From an uncultured Anaerococcus sp. (lineage in GTDB: Bacteria > Bacillota > Clostridia > Tissierellales > Peptoniphilaceae), in NCBI GenBank assembly GCA_900550345.1, contig URRX01000076.1, positions 1 through 7,163 on the forward strand: a stretch of 7,163 bases of DNA, in the 5' to 3' direction. The notes below the pieces were generated by a model that was not told where the DNA came from, did no database searches, and saw only the letters and a program-made list of their open reading frames with translations. This document shows positions 7,033 through 7,163 of the stretch, piece by piece; within the stretch, counting starts at the first letter, position 1; the number at the start of each line of letters is the position of its first letter. The translations under genes and the position numbers were made by a program.

Positions 7033-7050
7033 AAATTTCGCGACAAATTT
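7033..7050. promoter_or_regulatory. Imperfect dyad in the -35 region of the arc promoter
   Basis: AAATTT-CGCGAC-AAATTT is an 18-bp element with 14 symmetric positions. The arms AAATTT are perfect and the central CG is symmetric. It sits at about -26 to -43 from the predicted start, where a -35 box is missing. It may be a regulator site. AT-rich arms could also arise by chance. Confidence 0.35.
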
Positions 7051-7078
7051 TACATACTTTATTGTATTTTCTATTCAA

Positions 7079-7094
7079 ATGAAAATATTTTCAT
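7079..7094. promoter_or_regulatory. Candidate ARG box (ArgR/AhrC operator)
   Basis: ATGAAAATATTTTCAT is a perfect 16-bp palindrome. It has the TGAA-(AT)6-TTCA architecture of ARG boxes, though the central six bases differ from the best consensus. A second half-like copy, ATGAAAATAT, lies at 7105-7114, 26 bases away. The centre is about 80 bases upstream of the predicted arcA start, a usual place for an activator. ArgR-type activation of arc operons is known in lactic acid bacteria. The identity of the binding protein is inferred. Confidence 0.45.
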
Positions 7095-7163
7095 GCACTA
7101 AATTATGAAAATATATTAATAAATGGCTTAAAATTAGTAATCTTGACTAAAATGCTATATAAT

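Noticed and set aside
7051..7078. Alternative minus-strand arc promoter TTGAAT (7078-7073), 16-base spacer, TATGTA (7056-7051)
   Set aside because: The -10 matches at only three positions. The TATACT site with the cre overlap is a better candidate, although a weak second start cannot be excluded.
7079..7094. CodY box reading of the palindrome upstream of arcA
   Set aside because: CodY sites have AATTTTC-N-GAAAATT order. Here the half-sites are inverted (GAAAAT outside-in), so the fit is poor.
7143..7163. Plus-strand TTGACT followed by TATAAT at the right edge, as a divergent promoter
   Set aside because: The spacer is only 9 bases, too short for a sigma-70 promoter. A divergent gene may begin beyond the window, but it cannot be seen.

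Overview
The window is AT-rich DNA, roughly 30% G+C by eye. It has strong AGGAGG-type ribosome binding sites, tRNA genes with encoded CCA ends, and a compact arginine deiminase operon. This points to a low-GC Gram-positive bacterium, probably a fermentative or anaerobic Firmicute. A Tissierellia/Peptoniphilaceae-type organism would fit, but the sequence alone does not prove it.

Left part, plus strand (1-1612): the 3' part of an AraC-family regulator gene runs in from beyond the left edge. It is followed 20 bases later by a gene for a stand-alone B3/B4 protein, which resembles the editing domain of the phenylalanyl-tRNA synthetase beta subunit. A strong intrinsic terminator closes this pair. 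The regulator is unusual because it carries two complete AraC DNA-binding domains in tandem.

Middle, minus strand (1640-2029): three tRNA-Arg genes, two with anticodon UCU and one with ACG, form a small transcription unit. It has its own extended -10 promoter and its own terminator, which faces the terminator of the plus-strand pair.

Right part, minus strand (2111-7163): this is a complete arginine deiminase operon in the order arcA, arcB (argF-like), arcC, arcD (YfcC/DcuC-type carrier). A hairpin terminator lies a few bases after arcD. Arginine is imported in exchange for ornithine, deiminated to citrulline, and split by phosphate into ornithine and carbamoyl phosphate. Carbamate kinase then uses carbamoyl phosphate to make ATP, releasing ammonia and CO2. 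The 243 bases upstream of arcA contain no gene. They hold a good -10 box without a matching -35, a near-consensus cre (CcpA) site at the predicted transcription start, a 10-bp inverted repeat around that cre, an AT-rich dyad where the -35 should be, and a perfect 16-bp palindrome resembling an ARG box about 80 bases upstream of the start. Together these suggest arginine-dependent activation plus carbon catabolite repression.

Most of the window is well-known biology. The parts least explained are the tandem-AraC regulator coupled to a solo B3/B4 protein, and the clustering of tRNA-Arg genes directly behind the arginine-degrading operon.
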